Source of the DNA: Thermodesulfobacteriota bacterium
GTDB lineage: Bacteria; Desulfobacterota; Desulfobacteria; Desulfobacterales; Desulfosudaceae
DNA length: 64,000 bases
Direction: 5' to 3'
Assembly: GCA_040753795.1 (NCBI GenBank)
Contig: JBFMDX010000001.1
Location: 1 to 64,000, forward strand
The position numbers and the translations under genes were made by a program. Shown piece by piece: positions 15,093 through 23,922 of this stretch. The notes below the pieces were generated by a model. That model was not told the origin of the DNA and did not search any database. It saw only the letters and a program-made list of their open reading frames with translations. The number at the start of each line of letters is the position of its first letter. Within the stretch, counting starts at the first letter, position 1.

Positions 15093-16205
15093 TTATTCCG
15101 GTTTCCGGCTCTGGAGATGCGTTTTAAAGGCCAGCAAATCCTTGTCACCGGGCGTCAGCTTCAGGCCGGCCTCCACCCAGACCAGTGCCTGATGCTTGTC
15201 ATGCAGCCGCAGGTACCCGCGGACCGCCTTTTTTATCAGTTCCGGATCCTGCTTTTCGATCAGCCGCTGTTCGTAAAGGCGAACCGCTTCCTGTGGGATT
15301 CCCGCCGTGAAGTTAACGTCGGCCAGCAGCGCGGCCTCCTCTCCGGACAGGGGGGATAGATAGCTGTAGGCGGTCAGAGCAGTCAGTGCCCGGCGGAAAT
15401 CCTGGCGGGAAAGCAGGAGCCAGGCCTGAAGCTTCCACCATTTGGGTTCCAGCGGATCGTCCCGGGTGTAGGCCTCGGCCCGTGCCATCGCCTTTTCTTC
15501 CCGGTGGAGCTCCAGGTAAAGATGGATCAGTGTTTCCCGCCATGCCTGCCGATCCTTCAGATCCGCCTGGTCGGCCAGAAATTCGATATGCGGCAGGGCC
15601 TGCTCAGGCCTTTCCAGCGCCAGGTAAAGCCGGGCCAGGGTCTGGCGGCGCTCCGGCGTCAGGGCGTCCGGATGATTTTTCAGCAGCCTGTCGAAAACCG
15701 TAAGCGCCAGGGAATAATCTTTGGCTTCCATGAAGCTGACCGCCCCGTAATAAAGCGCTTCGACAGCCTGATTCCCGGACGCGTCATAGGCGGCGGTAAA
15801 TTCCCGGGCGGCTTCCGCCGGCCGGTTCAGATCATATAATCCCCGGGCCAGATTAAGACGGGCTTCGGTAAAGTCGGGTTTCCGGTTGACGGCGGCCTGA
15901 TAGTGGGAAACGGCGGCGGCCGGGTCTTTCAGCAGCAGGCGACAGTTGCCGATCATAAAATCGATCAGCGGGTGGGTATACCCCCGGCTGTCCGCCTCGT
16001 CCGCGGAAACGGTCTTTTGCCGTGACTGAAACGATTCCAGCAGTTCGAGGGCTTCCCTTGTTTTTCCCCCGGCCAGCAGTTGCCGGGACTTGCTGACGGC
16101 GAGGGCGGCCGGGGCGGGCGTCTTGCCGGCATCAGCGGCCATGACCGGTCCGCAGACCCCGAAGGCCAGGATCAGCATCAGACAGATAACACCTGGATAC
16201 TTCAT
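15093..16205 (-). CDS. TPR-repeat periplasmic protein of the Ton operon
   Basis: A 370-residue exported protein (signal peptide residues 1-23, MLILAFGVCGPVMAADA) made almost entirely of tetratricopeptide repeats from about residue 75 to 360 (recurring AVSHYQAAVNRKPDF, A..LYL.L..PEQAL and similar 34-residue units). Its ATG overlaps the tonB stop by four bases, so it is translated with TonB. TPR proteins regularly follow tonB in Desulfobacterota exb/ton clusters; the role is presumably as a periplasmic adaptor, which is inference. Not an enzyme. Confidence 0.85.
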   Translation of the reverse strand: MKYPGVICLMLILAFGVCGPVMAADAGKTPAPAALAVSKSRQLLAGGKTREALELLESFQSRQKTVSADEADSRGYTHPLIDFMIGNCRLLLKDPAAAVSHYQAAVNRKPDFTEARLNLARGLYDLNRPAEAAREFTAAYDASGNQAVEALYYGAVSFMEAKDYSLALTVFDRLLKNHPDALTPERRQTLARLYLALERPEQALPHIEFLADQADLKDRQAWRETLIHLYLELHREEKAMARAEAYTRDDPLEPKWWKLQAWLLLSRQDFRRALTALTAYSYLSPLSGEEAALLADVNFTAGIPQEAVRLYEQRLIEKQDPELIKKAVRGYLRLHDKHQALVWVEAGLKLTPGDKDLLAFKTHLQSRKPE

Positions 16206-16906
16206 GGGTTATCCTCCAGGTCAAAACGGACGGTGGTGGTCACCAGCGTTCTGACGGGATCTCCCTGAACAGTCCCGGGCTGAAACCGCCATCCGGCGAC
16301 CGCCTGCCGGACGCTCTCCTCAAACACCCCCGGCGGCTGGGCCTTGATGATGCGAATATCTTCCACCCGGCCACCGGTATCGACCAGAAACTCTATTTCC
16401 ACCCAACCTTCTATGGAAGCCCGCCTGGCGCCGAGGGGATAAAGCGGCGGCATCCGGGAGACGGCCGTCAGCGGCCGGTCCAGTTCCTGGATGCTGAAAA
16501 TGCCGTTCGCGCCGGTGACCCCGGGATCAATGGTCGCCAGGGGCATATCGGTCAGTTGTGGGATGCCGTCCCGGACGGATATGGCCTGAAGCTCCGGGCG
16601 CAGGGTCCGGTCCAGATAATCCGGGGGTAGACTCACGGCGGTCGGCACCGGCGGCAGAGCCTGTTCCGGTGGAGGCGCTTTTTTTGCCAGTGTTGCGTGT
16701 CGCGGTCCGGCGGGTTCGGGCGGCTTCAGCCGGACGAATTGGACGGCCCGGGGGGCGGGTGATGTCCTGGGCAGCGTCACGGTTCCGATGTTGACGACCG
16801 GCAGAACGCTCAACATGATCAGGTTGATCACCAGTGCCGCGGCCGCGGCAGTCAGCCATCCGGTTCGGTTACCGGCTTCTCTGGTATGATGTGTCGAATT
16901 TGTCAT
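16202..16906 (-). CDS. tonB: Energy transducer TonB
   Basis: Inner-membrane-anchored protein that transmits energy from ExbBD to outer-membrane receptors. The 234 residues hold an N-terminal anchor (about 18-40, LTAAAAALVINLIMLSVLPVV), a Pro/Ala/Lys-rich periplasmic linker (about 45-125) and a C-terminal TonB domain (about 145-232) with PPLYPLGARRASIEGWVEIEF and GGRVEDIRIIKAQPPGVFEESVRQAVAGWRF split across two motifs (each shorter in the family alignment). It overlaps the TPR gene. No exbB/exbD is adjacent; the nearest pair is at 42-1078. Confidence 0.92.
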   Translation of the reverse strand: MTNSTHHTREAGNRTGWLTAAAAALVINLIMLSVLPVVNIGTVTLPRTSPAPRAVQFVRLKPPEPAGPRHATLAKKAPPPEQALPPVPTAVSLPPDYLDRTLRPELQAISVRDGIPQLTDMPLATIDPGVTGANGIFSIQELDRPLTAVSRMPPLYPLGARRASIEGWVEIEFLVDTGGRVEDIRIIKAQPPGVFEESVRQAVAGWRFQPGTVQGDPVRTLVTTTVRFDLEDNP

Positions 16907-16941
16907 TTATGCAGTATTGGCGGAGCGGGCCTTTGCGCCCG

Positions 16942-17403
16942 TCATTTTTTCTCCGGAACAGTCACGACCTTGACGATGACCTTGTGGATTTGTCCGGCCG
17001 AGACGCCCGGCATGTGCGCGTCTTCCGGAAAAAAAATCGCGAACATACCAGGAGCGGTGGCCAGCCGGACAACCGGTTCGTCCGCGAAAAACCGCACGTC
17101 CGCCGTCCCGTCATATTCCCCGGCTGGCGTCGCGCACAACGAGGCCGGCTTCCAGCCGATAAGGTCGGTTCCGGCCAGAATCAGATGAATATCGATATAT
17201 CGCTCATGTGTCTCCAGCCGGGCATTTTCCGGCTTGCGGCCAGGCGCTTTGGATACCGTGGCGTACACGTTTTCGCCGTCGATCCCATATTTTCCCGTTG
17301 CCAGATCCTTCAGATCCGGGCGCGCCAGAAACACGAAAGCCGCGGCGAATCCCGGGATAAGCGTCTGGTAACGACTTGCATTTGCCAGCATATCTAAAAT
17401 CAT
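16942..17403 (-). CDS. YhcH/YjgK/YiaL-family cupin (DUF386)
   Basis: A 153-residue protein of the YhcH/YjgK/YiaL family, small beta-barrels related to EbgC, thought to act on sugars or sugar acids (sialic acid or gulonate pathways in some hosts). Landmarks: the C-terminal family block HERYIDIHLILAGTDLIGW (about residues 65-84) with conserved His and Asp, then ADVRFFADEPVVRLATAPGMFAIFFPEDAHMPG, in which the last part is the metal-binding HMPG. No sugar operon is adjacent; it is 35 bases before tonB on the same strand, so co-transcription is possible. Function here is unknown. Confidence 0.85.
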   Translation of the reverse strand: MILDMLANASRYQTLIPGFAAAFVFLARPDLKDLATGKYGIDGENVYATVSKAPGRKPENARLETHERYIDIHLILAGTDLIGWKPASLCATPAGEYDGTADVRFFADEPVVRLATAPGMFAIFFPEDAHMPGVSAGQIHKVIVKVVTVPEKK

Positions 17404-17528
17404 TCGGGCGCCTTTTTATGGTTTGATTCCGGATGACCAAGCGGTTCGATTATTGCCAAAACCGGTAAATTCTGCAATGCTTCTTTTGATACAAAGACTT
17501 AAACCCGGATACAAGGAGCATGTGATCC

Positions 17529-18308
17529 GTGACGCCTGAACAGGTCGATCGTCTCAAACACTGGTTTGAAGCATATGCCGATGGATTTGCCTCCCGGGCC
17601 GCAAACCCGGAAGGATACCTGTTGAAGAAAAACCATACTTTTCGGGTCTGCCGGGAGATCGTTTCCCTGGGGCGGGAACTGGGCCTTGATCACCATGCGC
17701 TCCTGCTGGCCGAAGCCGCCGCCTGCCTGCATGATGTCGGCCGGTTCCGGCAACTGGACCAGTACGGCACTTTTGTGGACGATCTGTCTGAAGATCACGC
17801 CCGGATCGGCCTGCGGGTAATCGAAGAGGAGCGCCTGCTGGATGGATGGGATGTGCGGGAGGCGGAGATTCTGCGCGCGGCCGTCGCTTTTCATAATGCC
17901 GCCGCGCTTCCCGGGGACCAGGAAGAGGTCGCCCTGGTTTTTATTAAACTGCTCAGGGATGCCGACAAACTCGATATCTGGAGGGTGGTAACCACCGATG
18001 ATCAGTTTCGTAACACGGCTACGCCGGCGCTGATCGCGCTCGGCATGACGGATGATGGCCAGTATTCTCCGGAAGCCCTTCAGGCCGTGGCTGAAAAACG
18101 GCTGGTTAACAAGTCGGCGATCTCCCGGCTGAACGACTTTAAGCTGATGCAGATCAGCTGGGTGTTTGATTTGAACTTTCCGCCCGCCGTCCGGAAAGTC
18201 ATTGAGCGGGGGTATATCCCGGCGATCATGGCCACGCTGCCGGCGTCAAAAGAATTGACCGCTGTCTTTGGTCAGGTGGAGGAATGGTTGAAGCCCTTTG
18301 CGCCATAA
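17529..18308 (+). CDS. HD-domain phosphohydrolase
   Basis: A 259-residue member of the HD superfamily, metal-dependent phosphohydrolases. The signature is complete: His near residue 35 (KKNHTFRV), the His-Asp pair in CLHDVGRF near residue 76, His near 100 (SEDHARIGL) and Asp near 152 (LRDADKLDIW). The predicted activity is on a nucleotide, of unknown type. The start is GTG at 17529; AAGGAG at about 17512 is 11 bases upstream, and the ATG at 17520 is followed at once by a stop. No obvious partner genes; a strong promoter for the next gene begins 32 bases after its stop. Confidence 0.85.
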   Translation: MTPEQVDRLKHWFEAYADGFASRAANPEGYLLKKNHTFRVCREIVSLGRELGLDHHALLLAEAAACLHDVGRFRQLDQYGTFVDDLSEDHARIGLRVIEEERLLDGWDVREAEILRAAVAFHNAAALPGDQEEVALVFIKLLRDADKLDIWRVVTTDDQFRNTATPALIALGMTDDGQYSPEALQAVAEKRLVNKSAISRLNDFKLMQISWVFDLNFPPAVRKVIERGYIPAIMATLPASKELTAVFGQVEEWLKPFAP

Positions 18309-18340
18309 GCTCAGAAAAAACGTCACCGCTTGTTTTTGTG

Positions 18341-18369
18341 TTGACTCAACCGGCCGTTTCAATTAATAA
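18341..18369 (+). promoter_or_regulatory. Sigma-70-type promoter for the gene at 18436
   Basis: TTGACT (18341-18346), a 17-base spacer and TAATAA (18364-18369), 67 bases before the 98-residue membrane protein. Both hexamers match consensus at 5/6. Confidence 0.6.
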
Positions 18370-18435
18370 TTTACCTTCAAATCAGCGTCATTTCCCAGGT
18401 ATTCTTTTTACGCTAACAACAGAAAGGAGTCCCGC

Positions 18436-18732
18436 ATGGATTTCTTAACGTCCCTGCCTTTCGAATTCTTTACCGAAACCACCGTCGTCATTCCGATTAC
18501 CCAGATCGTTCTTTTTCTTACCATCAGCACGCTGGCGCTGCTTTTCGGCAGGGCCAAACTGGCGCTGGTGATCAATTATCTGTTCGCCCTGTACTGGGGA
18601 TACCTGTGCAACCTGGAACTCTATACCGATCTCTTCCAGAGCTCGGAATACATCGTTTATCTCTATTTCGGTTTCGGCGTCATCATCGCGCTGCTGGCGG
18701 TCGTGGCTTTCGTCTCCCAGGCGCACAAATAA
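18436..18732 (+). CDS. Small three-helix membrane protein
   Basis: Ninety-eight residues, mostly hydrophobic: membrane segments around 18-38 (PITQIVLFLTISTLALLFG), 42-60 (LALVINYLFALYWGYL) and 72-94 (YIVYLYFGFGVIIALLAVVAF). A short polar C-terminus (SQAHK) follows. The start is supported by AAAGGAG at 18422 and a good promoter upstream. I do not recognise a family; the abundance of aromatic residues in the helices and the monocistronic layout suggest a conserved small membrane protein of stress or respiration. No function can be given. Confidence 0.75.
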   Translation: MDFLTSLPFEFFTETTVVIPITQIVLFLTISTLALLFGRAKLALVINYLFALYWGYLCNLELYTDLFQSSEYIVYLYFGFGVIIALLAVVAFVSQAHK

Positions 18733-18764
18733 GCGGTCGCGGTTGTCCTGCGGCAGGTGTCTGC

Positions 18765-19229
18765 TCAGGCGGGCGGGTTTCCGCTGACGAGCATTTTCAG
18801 GACGTCCTCTTTGCCCAGCACCCCCACCAGGCGGCCGTCGTCCACCACCGGTATGGTGTGGAAATGCTTTTCGACCATCAGGGAGGCCACTTCATCGATG
18901 GCCGTGTCCGGCTCAACGGACACCGGATCGGGGGTCATGGCGTCCGCCACGGTGGTGGCCGCGATTTTCTGTATTTCTTTTTCCAGCGCTTTAGCGGATG
19001 TGAGTGAAAAGATGCCGTCCAGGAAGGTGAAAATGGACGGCAGTGGAAAGCGCTTTTGCTGGGTGATCAGGTCACTCTGGCAGAGCATTCCCACCAGTTC
19101 TCCCTGCCGGTTTATCACCGGGACACCGTTGATGTGATTTTTCAGCAGAATGCCGGCGGCCTGGGCAATGTCGGTCTCCGGCGCAACGGTAATAACATCC
19201 CTGGTCATAATGTCTCTGGCCCGAATCAT
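18765..19229 (-). CDS. Tandem CBS-domain protein
   Basis: A 154-residue protein that is a pair of CBS domains, the modules that bind adenine nucleotides and regulate enzymes or channels. CBS1 is residues 1-70 (IRARDIMTRDVITV, INGVPVINRQGELVGML), CBS2 about 90-154 (VADAMTPDPVSVEPDTAIDEVA, FHTIPVVDDGRLVGVLGKEDVL). The open frame has an earlier ATG at 19241, but ATG 19229 is preceded by GGAGGAG and starts exactly at the domain, so it is used. No partner domain is attached and no obvious partner gene is adjacent. Confidence 0.88.
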   Translation of the reverse strand: MIRARDIMTRDVITVAPETDIAQAAGILLKNHINGVPVINRQGELVGMLCQSDLITQQKRFPLPSIFTFLDGIFSLTSAKALEKEIQKIAATTVADAMTPDPVSVEPDTAIDEVASLMVEKHFHTIPVVDDGRLVGVLGKEDVLKMLVSGNPPA

Positions 19230-19323
19230 ATCTCCTCCCATGTCTGTGAGTTTTTTTAAGCTGACCGATAAAATATTTTTAGCACATATCCCGTTGATTC
19301 CAAAACGGGGAAACTCATTTTGA

Positions 19324-20289
19324 ATGAAATTGACAGAAAAGGACTTCTTGGCTATTTATAGTACCAGCCGAATGAATCCACAACAGGGAGCGGATGTGAC
19401 CCGGAAAAAGCAACGAACAGGCCGATGGCTTCTCGTCATGGCCGCGGCCCTTGCGCTTGCGGTGCTGCCGGTGCTTCCTTTGCCGGCCAAAAGAATTCCC
19501 GCAAATCAAGTGCGGGTTTCCACGCCTGTTTATGCCCCAGCCGATTCTTTTCAGCCATTGCCGGGTCTGTATTCCTATGTGGTGTCATGGAACGGAGTCC
19601 CGGCAGCCAGTGCCGCGCTGGAACTGGACCGCCGGGACGGCGATTATGAAATCCGGGCCAGCGCCCAGACGGCCAAGGGAATTGACGTGGTTTTCAAGCT
19701 TCGCTACCAGTGCGCGACGGTTCTGGCCGCCGACACTTTCAAACCGAAATATTCGTTTTCCGTTGCCGAAACCAATTCCCGGCAGAAAACCGTCCGGATC
19801 GAGTTTCTGCCGGACGGGGAAATCCTCTCCGTGAGGAGGGATGACGAGGGAAATGTCAAAACCCTGAAGTTCGATCCGGACAACTTTACCCTGGATCCTT
19901 ACTCCGCCGGACTCCTCGCCTTGAGCCAGGAATGGAAAGTGGGCGATAAGCGCCGGTTCGATCTGTTTAACGGCAAACACCGCTATCTGATTGAATTCGT
20001 GGCGGTCAGAAAGACATCGGTAACGGTCAATGGAAAAGCCCGCCCGGCCTTTGTCCTTATCCCCAGCATAAAAAAACTGACCAAAGCCGAAGCGGACGAA
20101 TCAGACGACAGCCTGCGGCAGGCCCGGATCTTCATATCCGCGGATCAGCCCCGGCAGATTCTGAAGGTCACCAGTGAACTGCTGTTCGGCAGGGTGGATA
20201 CGGAGATGGTCGGTTTTACGCCTCAGCGGAAAGTCATTCTGAAAGCCCCGGCTCCGGGCGACCTTCCCCCCGCCGGCGTCAGAAAGTAG
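19324..20289 (+). CDS. DUF3108 domain protein, exported
   Basis: A 321-residue protein of the DUF3108 family, periplasmic proteins of unknown function seen near outer-membrane and lipid genes. After a long basic N-terminus a single hydrophobic segment (residues 37-54, LLVMAAALALAVLPVLP) acts as an anchor or signal. The domain runs from about residue 75: LPGLYSYVVSWNGVPAASAAL, then YSFSVAETNSRQKTVRIEF, then DPYSAGLLAL and, at the end, RQILKVTSELLFGRVDTEMV, in family order. The first ATG is used; a later one (MNPQQGAD) lies 16 codons on. It is 34 bases upstream of murJ on the same strand. Confidence 0.82.
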   Translation: MKLTEKDFLAIYSTSRMNPQQGADVTRKKQRTGRWLLVMAAALALAVLPVLPLPAKRIPANQVRVSTPVYAPADSFQPLPGLYSYVVSWNGVPAASAALELDRRDGDYEIRASAQTAKGIDVVFKLRYQCATVLAADTFKPKYSFSVAETNSRQKTVRIEFLPDGEILSVRRDDEGNVKTLKFDPDNFTLDPYSAGLLALSQEWKVGDKRRFDLFNGKHRYLIEFVAVRKTSVTVNGKARPAFVLIPSIKKLTKAEADESDDSLRQARIFISADQPRQILKVTSELLFGRVDTEMVGFTPQRKVILKAPAPGDLPPAGVRK

Positions 20290-20323
20290 CCGATATTAAC
20301 CCTATTGCTTCCACCGTTCGGGT

Positions 20324-21922
20324 GTGTTACCGAAGCGCATGGCATCTTCCGTATATAAGAAGGTGGGGATCGCCTCCCTGATCATGACGGCGTCGATTTT
20401 CGCCAGCCGGCTCATCGGCGTGTTCCGTGAAATGGCCATAGCCTATACCGGCGGCGCCAGCGGCTCCGTGGACGCCTATCAGGTGGCCTTCATCATTCCG
20501 GAAATTCTGAACCACGTGGTGGCCAGCGGTTTTCTTTCAGTGACGTTTATCCCGATTTTCTCCCATTACCTGGCCGCGGGGGAGGAAGATCGCGGCTGGG
20601 AGCTTTTTTCCGTCATTATGACCGTTTTCGGCGGCATTCTGGTGCTGCTGACCGCTCTGGCTTTTGTGCTGACACCGCACCTGGTCAGGCTGCTGGCGCC
20701 CGGTCTGACCGATCCGGGCCGTTTTCACTCTGCCGTGCGCATGACCCGCATCATCATGCCGGCTCAAATTTTTTTCTTTGCCGGCGGTCTTTTCATGGCC
20801 GTGCAGTTTGCCAAAGAGCGGTTCGCCGTCCCCGCCCTGGCGCCGCTGATCTACAACCTCGGCATTATCGCCGGCGGCCTGCTGGGAGGACGGTGGCTGG
20901 GAATGGAAGGGTTCGCCTGGGGTGTGCTGGCCGGGGCCTTTATCGGCAACTGCGCCCTGCAATACGTCGGCGCCCGCCGGATCGGTATGCGGTTCCGTTT
21001 TCTTCTCCGTTGGCGCCATCCGGATTTGAAACGATACATTCTCCTGACCATCCCCCTGATGCTCGGCCTGACCATGACATTTGTCACTGAAATATTCCTG
21101 AAGTATTTCGGGTCCCATCTCCCCCCCGGGTCCATCGCCGCACTCAATTACGCCCTGCGGATCATGTATATCGTCGTGGCTCTTTTCGGCCAGGCCGTGG
21201 GCGTTGCCTCCTATCCTTTTCTGACGCGCCTGGCCGCCGAAGGCAAGGTGGGCGAACTGAACCGGCTGCTCAACAGCACCCTGCGCTATCTGGCCCTGGT
21301 CATTCCCCTTTCAGCGCTGTTCATGGCGCTGCGTCACGAGACGGTCCTGGTCTTGTTCCAGCGGGGCCGGTTTGATGCCGCCGCTACGGCGATCACCTCC
21401 CGCCTGCTGATTTTTCTCATGCTCGGCGCTTTTGCCTTCGCGGTGCAGACCGTCGTGGTCCGGGGTTTTTATGCCACCCAGAACACCCTTCTACCGGCGC
21501 TGTTTTCAACGGCCGCGGCAGTGATCAGTCTGCCAATCTATGTTTACGGCCTGCGGTACTTCGGCGCGGACGGCGTGGCGCTGGCGGTTTCTCTGTCGGC
21601 CATTCTGCAGGTGGTGATGTTGTTTAACCTGTGGAACCGGCGCAGCGGGAACGCCGGCAGCCGTTCGGTTTATCTGTTCTACCTTCGCGTCATCGGACTG
21701 TCCATTCCCCTGGGGCTGCTGCTGGAGCGGCTGAAAATATTTCTGCATACGGTCATTGATACAACGACCCTGACGGGCTGCCTGGTCACGGGCACCATCA
21801 CCCTGGCCGTTTTTCTCAGCCTGCTCATCGCCGCCGCATACGCATTGCGGCTGGAGGAAGTGATCCGCCTGGGGAAAAAACTGGCCGCCCGGCTCGGATC
21901 CGGAAAAACGCACGGGCCATGA
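20324..21922 (+). CDS. murJ: Lipid II flippase MurJ
   Basis: Integral inner-membrane protein (532 residues, about 14 helices) of the MviN/MurJ MOP superfamily that moves lipid II across the membrane for peptidoglycan synthesis. The N-terminal signature ASIFASRLIGVFREMAIAY and the Arg residues in FQRGRFD and VVRGFYATQNT are all present, with the family's SVDAYQVAFIIPEIL after helix 1. The frame starts GTG 20324; ATG at 20339 (five codons later) is equally likely because neither has a strong ribosome site. It follows the DUF3108 gene closely. Confidence 0.93.
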   Translation: MLPKRMASSVYKKVGIASLIMTASIFASRLIGVFREMAIAYTGGASGSVDAYQVAFIIPEILNHVVASGFLSVTFIPIFSHYLAAGEEDRGWELFSVIMTVFGGILVLLTALAFVLTPHLVRLLAPGLTDPGRFHSAVRMTRIIMPAQIFFFAGGLFMAVQFAKERFAVPALAPLIYNLGIIAGGLLGGRWLGMEGFAWGVLAGAFIGNCALQYVGARRIGMRFRFLLRWRHPDLKRYILLTIPLMLGLTMTFVTEIFLKYFGSHLPPGSIAALNYALRIMYIVVALFGQAVGVASYPFLTRLAAEGKVGELNRLLNSTLRYLALVIPLSALFMALRHETVLVLFQRGRFDAAATAITSRLLIFLMLGAFAFAVQTVVVRGFYATQNTLLPALFSTAAAVISLPIYVYGLRYFGADGVALAVSLSAILQVVMLFNLWNRRSGNAGSRSVYLFYLRVIGLSIPLGLLLERLKIFLHTVIDTTTLTGCLVTGTITLAVFLSLLIAAAYALRLEEVIRLGKKLAARLGSGKTHGP

Positions 21923-22029
21923 ACACGCCCGCCAGCGGTTCCGTCCGGGATATCTTTTTGACACCGTCGCTTTTTGTTCAGTATATTTCTGGGGCACGAT
22001 TTTAACGGATGTTTTTCCCAGGGAACACG

Positions 22030-23124
22030 ATGGCAATACCCATTTTTCATATCCGGCGGTTTCATGCCGGCTGCCTTTTCGTCCTGCTGGCGCTTGGCTT
22101 CATTCCGGCGGCGGGGGAGTCTTTCGGGCCTTCTTTGCCGGTGGAGGATATCCCCGGGCAGACGCGGGAAGTCGCGGCTGAAACAGGGGCGACGTCGGAA
22201 ACGGTCGGGGAGGAGGAAAATGTTCAAAACCCCCGGGACCCCGTCGGAGATGACTACGGGTCGAAGGCCGATGATTTTCACAAGATCGTTTCTGAAAGGC
22301 TTACGGCCAGCGCCAACTGGCTGGATTCGTTTTTCCGGGATGAGCGGACGGAAATCGAAGATAACGAAACCAGCCTGAGAGTCAGGCTGTCCTCCTTTCT
22401 GGAAGACGGAAAAGGGCTTGACGCCGACGCCAAGCTCCGCTTACGGCTGGTGCTTCCCGAACTGGAAGACCGGTTTCATCTCATGATCACCGGAGAGCGG
22501 GATGAAGAGGATGACTTCAGTGACGCCCCCGTCGTCATCAAGAAAGGGGAATTTGACCCGGAGGCCGACAGAAACGTGACCCTGTCTCTGCGCTATTTCA
22601 TTAAGAAGGCCAGAAACAGGAATTTAAGCTTCAAAGTCGGCGCCCGGCTCAATGGATTCCCGGCGGTGTTCTACGCCGGCCCCCGGTTCAGGATTTCGAA
22701 AAAATTCAAGCCCTGGGTGGTCCGGTTCACCCAGGAGGTAAAATATTTCACCGATGACGGCTGGGAAACCACCAGCCGCTTTGACTTTGAAAAGCCCCTG
22801 TCTGACGCGCTTTTTTTCAGGACACGGACCGAGGGTTCCTGGTATGAAAACGAGGTCGGCTATTATTACGATGTGAATTTTATCCTGTATCAGGTGATCG
22901 ACAAAGACCGGGCGCTGGAATATGCCTGGAACAACTACTTTGAAACCCGGCCCAGCGACCGACTGGATCAGATCCATCTGCATGTAACCTACCGGCAGCG
23001 GTTCTGGCGGCCGTGGCTTTTTTTTGAAATCGAGCCGCAGCTCGCTTTCCGTAAAGACCAGGAGTTCGTTCCTACGCCCGGCATCACCTTCGCGGTGGAA
23101 GCCTTTTTCGGGGAAAAAAAGTGA
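22030..23124 (+). CDS. Secreted hypothetical protein, predicted outer-membrane beta-barrel
   Basis: A 364-residue protein from ATG 22030 (AGGGA 7 bases upstream; an alternative ATG is at 22009). Signal peptide residues 1-30 (AGCLFVLLALGFIPAAG). After an acidic linker come many amphipathic strands in alternating pattern (VRLSSFLEDG, KLRLRLVLPELEDRFHLMI, NVTLSLRYFI, LSFKVGARLNGFPAVFYAG, QIHLHVTYRQRFWRPW, GITFAVEAFFG), with aromatic girdles. This is the look of a small outer-membrane barrel. I cannot name the family. Separated from murJ by 107 bases. Confidence 0.75.
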   Translation: MAIPIFHIRRFHAGCLFVLLALGFIPAAGESFGPSLPVEDIPGQTREVAAETGATSETVGEEENVQNPRDPVGDDYGSKADDFHKIVSERLTASANWLDSFFRDERTEIEDNETSLRVRLSSFLEDGKGLDADAKLRLRLVLPELEDRFHLMITGERDEEDDFSDAPVVIKKGEFDPEADRNVTLSLRYFIKKARNRNLSFKVGARLNGFPAVFYAGPRFRISKKFKPWVVRFTQEVKYFTDDGWETTSRFDFEKPLSDALFFRTRTEGSWYENEVGYYYDVNFILYQVIDKDRALEYAWNNYFETRPSDRLDQIHLHVTYRQRFWRPWLFFEIEPQLAFRKDQEFVPTPGITFAVEAFFGEKK

Positions 23125-23164
23125 TCATGCCGGCCGGGTATCGACGAGGTGATCAGGACGGCGT

Positions 23165-23524
23165 TTATTCGTGGCAGCCGTGCTCATGATGCGCGCAGAT
23201 GATTCCCGAATCCTTCAGGCTGCCGGACAGCCACCTTTCCGCAACATTTTTCACGTCGCCCGCGCAACCCCTCAGGACTTCGATGCCGTGGCTGTTCAAG
23301 ACATTCACCGCGCCCTGGCCCATGTTCCCGGCCAGCATCAGGGTGACGCCTTTTTCCGCGAGTACCTGGGCGATGTTTGATTTGCAGCCGCAGCCCGCGG
23401 GCGAGGCGATTTTTTCTTCCGCGATGATTTTTTTCCGGTCGTCAATGGTGAATACCGTAAAGTGCTCACAATGACCGAAGTGTTCGTCAATCTGGTTCTG
23501 ACGGGATGGCAATGCGATTTTCAT
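23165..23524 (-). CDS. NifX/NafY-type dinitrogenase cofactor-binding domain protein
   Basis: A 119-residue stand-alone protein of the NifB/NifX/VnfX superfamily, iron-sulfur or FeMo-cofactor carriers. It has MKIALPSRQNQIDEHFGHCEHFTVF split as IALPSRQNQIDEHFG, then AGCGCKSNIAQVLAEKGV and LAGNMGQGAVNVL with the conserved GxMGxGA, and a Cys/His-rich tail (CAHHEHGCHE) that may bind metal. ATG 23524 is preceded by AAGGAG with 7 bases spacing; a longer frame (to 23581) lacks a site. In Desulfobacterota such proteins often work with MRP/ATPase cluster-assembly proteins and not with nitrogenase. Confidence 0.88.
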   Translation of the reverse strand: MKIALPSRQNQIDEHFGHCEHFTVFTIDDRKKIIAEEKIASPAGCGCKSNIAQVLAEKGVTLMLAGNMGQGAVNVLNSHGIEVLRGCAGDVKNVAERWLSGSLKDSGIICAHHEHGCHE

Positions 23525-23922
23525 GGTTGTCTCCTTGTCCTTGCATCCGGTTCCTGCCGATGGTTTCGGTGCAATTATCAAAAAACTTCAGGCAAATGGT
23601 CTTCTGTGCCGGTGCGGTGTCTGTCAGCAAACAAAATGGTACCGGCGGCTCCGCCGGACGGTTACGGGAATATAGTCGGAAGGCCCCTGTCATTGCAACA
23701 GCAAAAAAGATCTTTTACGAAACGCCATCAGCCAGTGAGTACAGCGCCGGATCGGCGCCAAGCGGCAGCTTTAAGCGGTGACCTGTAAAATTGGTGATGA
23801 CATTGCCGCTTCTGTGGCTTATAATTATTAAAGAATATTTCAGGCCGGCCAGAAAGGCTCCAGGCGGCGCGCCTTGAGCCCGTCTTGCTCCAAATTGGTT
23901 TTGTGCTGATGGAAAGGTTTTA
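23525..23922. other. Gene-free interval, divergent promoters
   Basis: About 400 bases between the minus-strand NifX-like gene and the plus-strand DUF429-like gene, without a supported reading frame. A short perfect stem CCGGCGG/CCGCCGG (23651-23667, loop CT) lies centrally. The minus-strand leader of the NifX-like gene is unusually long (about 170 bases up to this stem). No recognised riboswitch consensus is seen. Promoters were not resolved. Confidence 0.35.

Noticed and set aside
23487-23788. Short ORFs between the NifX-like gene and the DUF429-like gene
   Set aside because: No ribosome sites, no family likeness, mutually overlapping on both strands.
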